Shown: piece after piece, positions 6,484-6,733 of the stretch
Numbering within the stretch: the stretch's first letter is position 1
How the letters are laid out: the number at the start of each line of letters is the position of its first letter
DNA from: JBDTRY01 sp039931435
GTDB lineage: Bacteria; Acidobacteriota; Thermoanaerobaculia; Gp7-AA8
DNA: 6,733 nucleotides
Assembly: GCA_039931435.1 (NCBI GenBank)
Contig: JBDTRY010000212.1
Coordinates: forward strand, 1 to 6,733
Direction of reading: 5' to 3'
The notes under the pieces: generated by a model
Told to the model about the DNA's origin: nothing
The model's input: the letters and a program-made list of their open reading frames with translations, nothing else
Database searches by the model: none
Made by a program: the position numbers and the translations under genes

Positions 6484-6570
6484 AAGCGACCGTCATCCCG
6501 AAGCGAAGCGAGGGATCTTCCGCGCGTCTAAAGGCGGACGGCCCGCACGTACGGGATGACATGATCGCTT
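6484..6570. repeat. GTCATCC-type hairpin repeat, copy B
   Basis: GTCATCCCG (6492-6500) pairs with CGGGATGAC (6552-6560), and further out aagcga (6484-6489) pairs with tcgctt (6565-6570). The left arm continues with aagcgaagcgagggatc, the usual body of this repeat family. The two arms are about 50 bp apart, so this is a paired-repeat arrangement. Confidence 0.75.
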
Positions 6571-6647
6571 GCTCGCGCGGGCGTTTCATTACAAGGGAGG
6601 GTACAGCGTGGGGCGCTGAACCAGGGTAAAGAAACACGATGGCCGGC

Positions 6648-6733
6648 TGTCATCCTGAGCGTCGAGCGAAGGATCTCCTCCACCTTCCTGGTTGCCAGCC
6701 CATTCCTCGTTGAAGAGATCCTTCGGTCGCTGC
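6648..6733. repeat. GTCATCC-type paired repeat, copy C, truncated by the window edge
   Basis: The left arm reads TGTCATCCTGAGCG and on through cgaaggatctc (6667-6677), which pairs perfectly with gagatccttcg (6715-6725). Outer bases 6659-6666 also largely pair with 6726-6733. The sequence ends inside the right arm; the expected continuation is a reversed GTCATCC end (GGATGAC). Confidence 0.75.

Larger units (their letters stand above)
6388..6733. other. Gene-free 3' region of hairpins and dispersed repeats
   Basis: This 346-bp stretch after the peptidase has no frame with family resemblance or a good start signal. It contains a GC-rich hairpin (6446-6463) and two GTCATCC-type repeats, one complete and one cut by the window edge. 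Short open frames on the minus strand are made of repeat sequence and are not credible genes. Confidence 0.7.

Overview
The window is GC-rich bacterial chromosome with about five genes: one partial, four complete. The gene types are a redox protein of the thioredoxin/NHL (NHLRC2-like) family, a membrane-anchored MutS relative, a secreted tandem FKBP, a secreted M3 oligopeptidase and a YdbC-like aldo/keto reductase. Dispersed GTCATCC hairpin repeats lie between genes. Together these suggest an Acidobacteriota-like soil or sediment bacterium. This is an inference from gene style and repeats; there is no marker gene.

Layout. At 1-278 (minus, running off the left edge) is the N-terminal part of a thioredoxin-like protein whose redox motif reads C-[TGA]-I-N-C. 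The frame is otherwise open and conserved on both sides of the TGA, and a bacterial SECIS-like hairpin follows it, so it is best read as a selenoprotein with Sec as the attacking residue of a UxxC motif. TGA is the normal stop of three other genes here, so this would be recoding at one site and not a changed genetic code. Divergent from it, only 21 bp away, is a 628-residue MutS-family ATPase with four predicted membrane segments (300-2186, plus). Convergent to that is an aldo/keto reductase (2473-3342, minus).

The reductase's 3' end is interrupted by a 161-bp, almost fully palindromic element (2330-2490) flanked by a TA duplication inside CTAG. The reductase now ends on a stop codon supplied by the element. 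Joining the flanks across one TA restores a typical family C-terminus and the ancestral stop at 2295-2297. This is a MITE-like insertion of IS630/Tc1-mariner style.

From 3501 two exported-protein genes follow on the plus strand: a protein with two FKBP domains (3501-4283), the first of which has lost its active-site residues, and an M3B (PepF-like) metallopeptidase with a signal peptide (4501-6387). The last about 350 bp hold no gene, only hairpins and two copies of the GTCATCC repeat, the last one cut by the window edge.

The genes do not form one pathway. The plausible links are loose: the FKBP protein and the peptidase would both act outside the cytoplasm on protein folding and peptide turnover. 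No selenocysteine machinery (selA, selB, selC, selD) lies in the window, so Sec use must be confirmed elsewhere in the genome.
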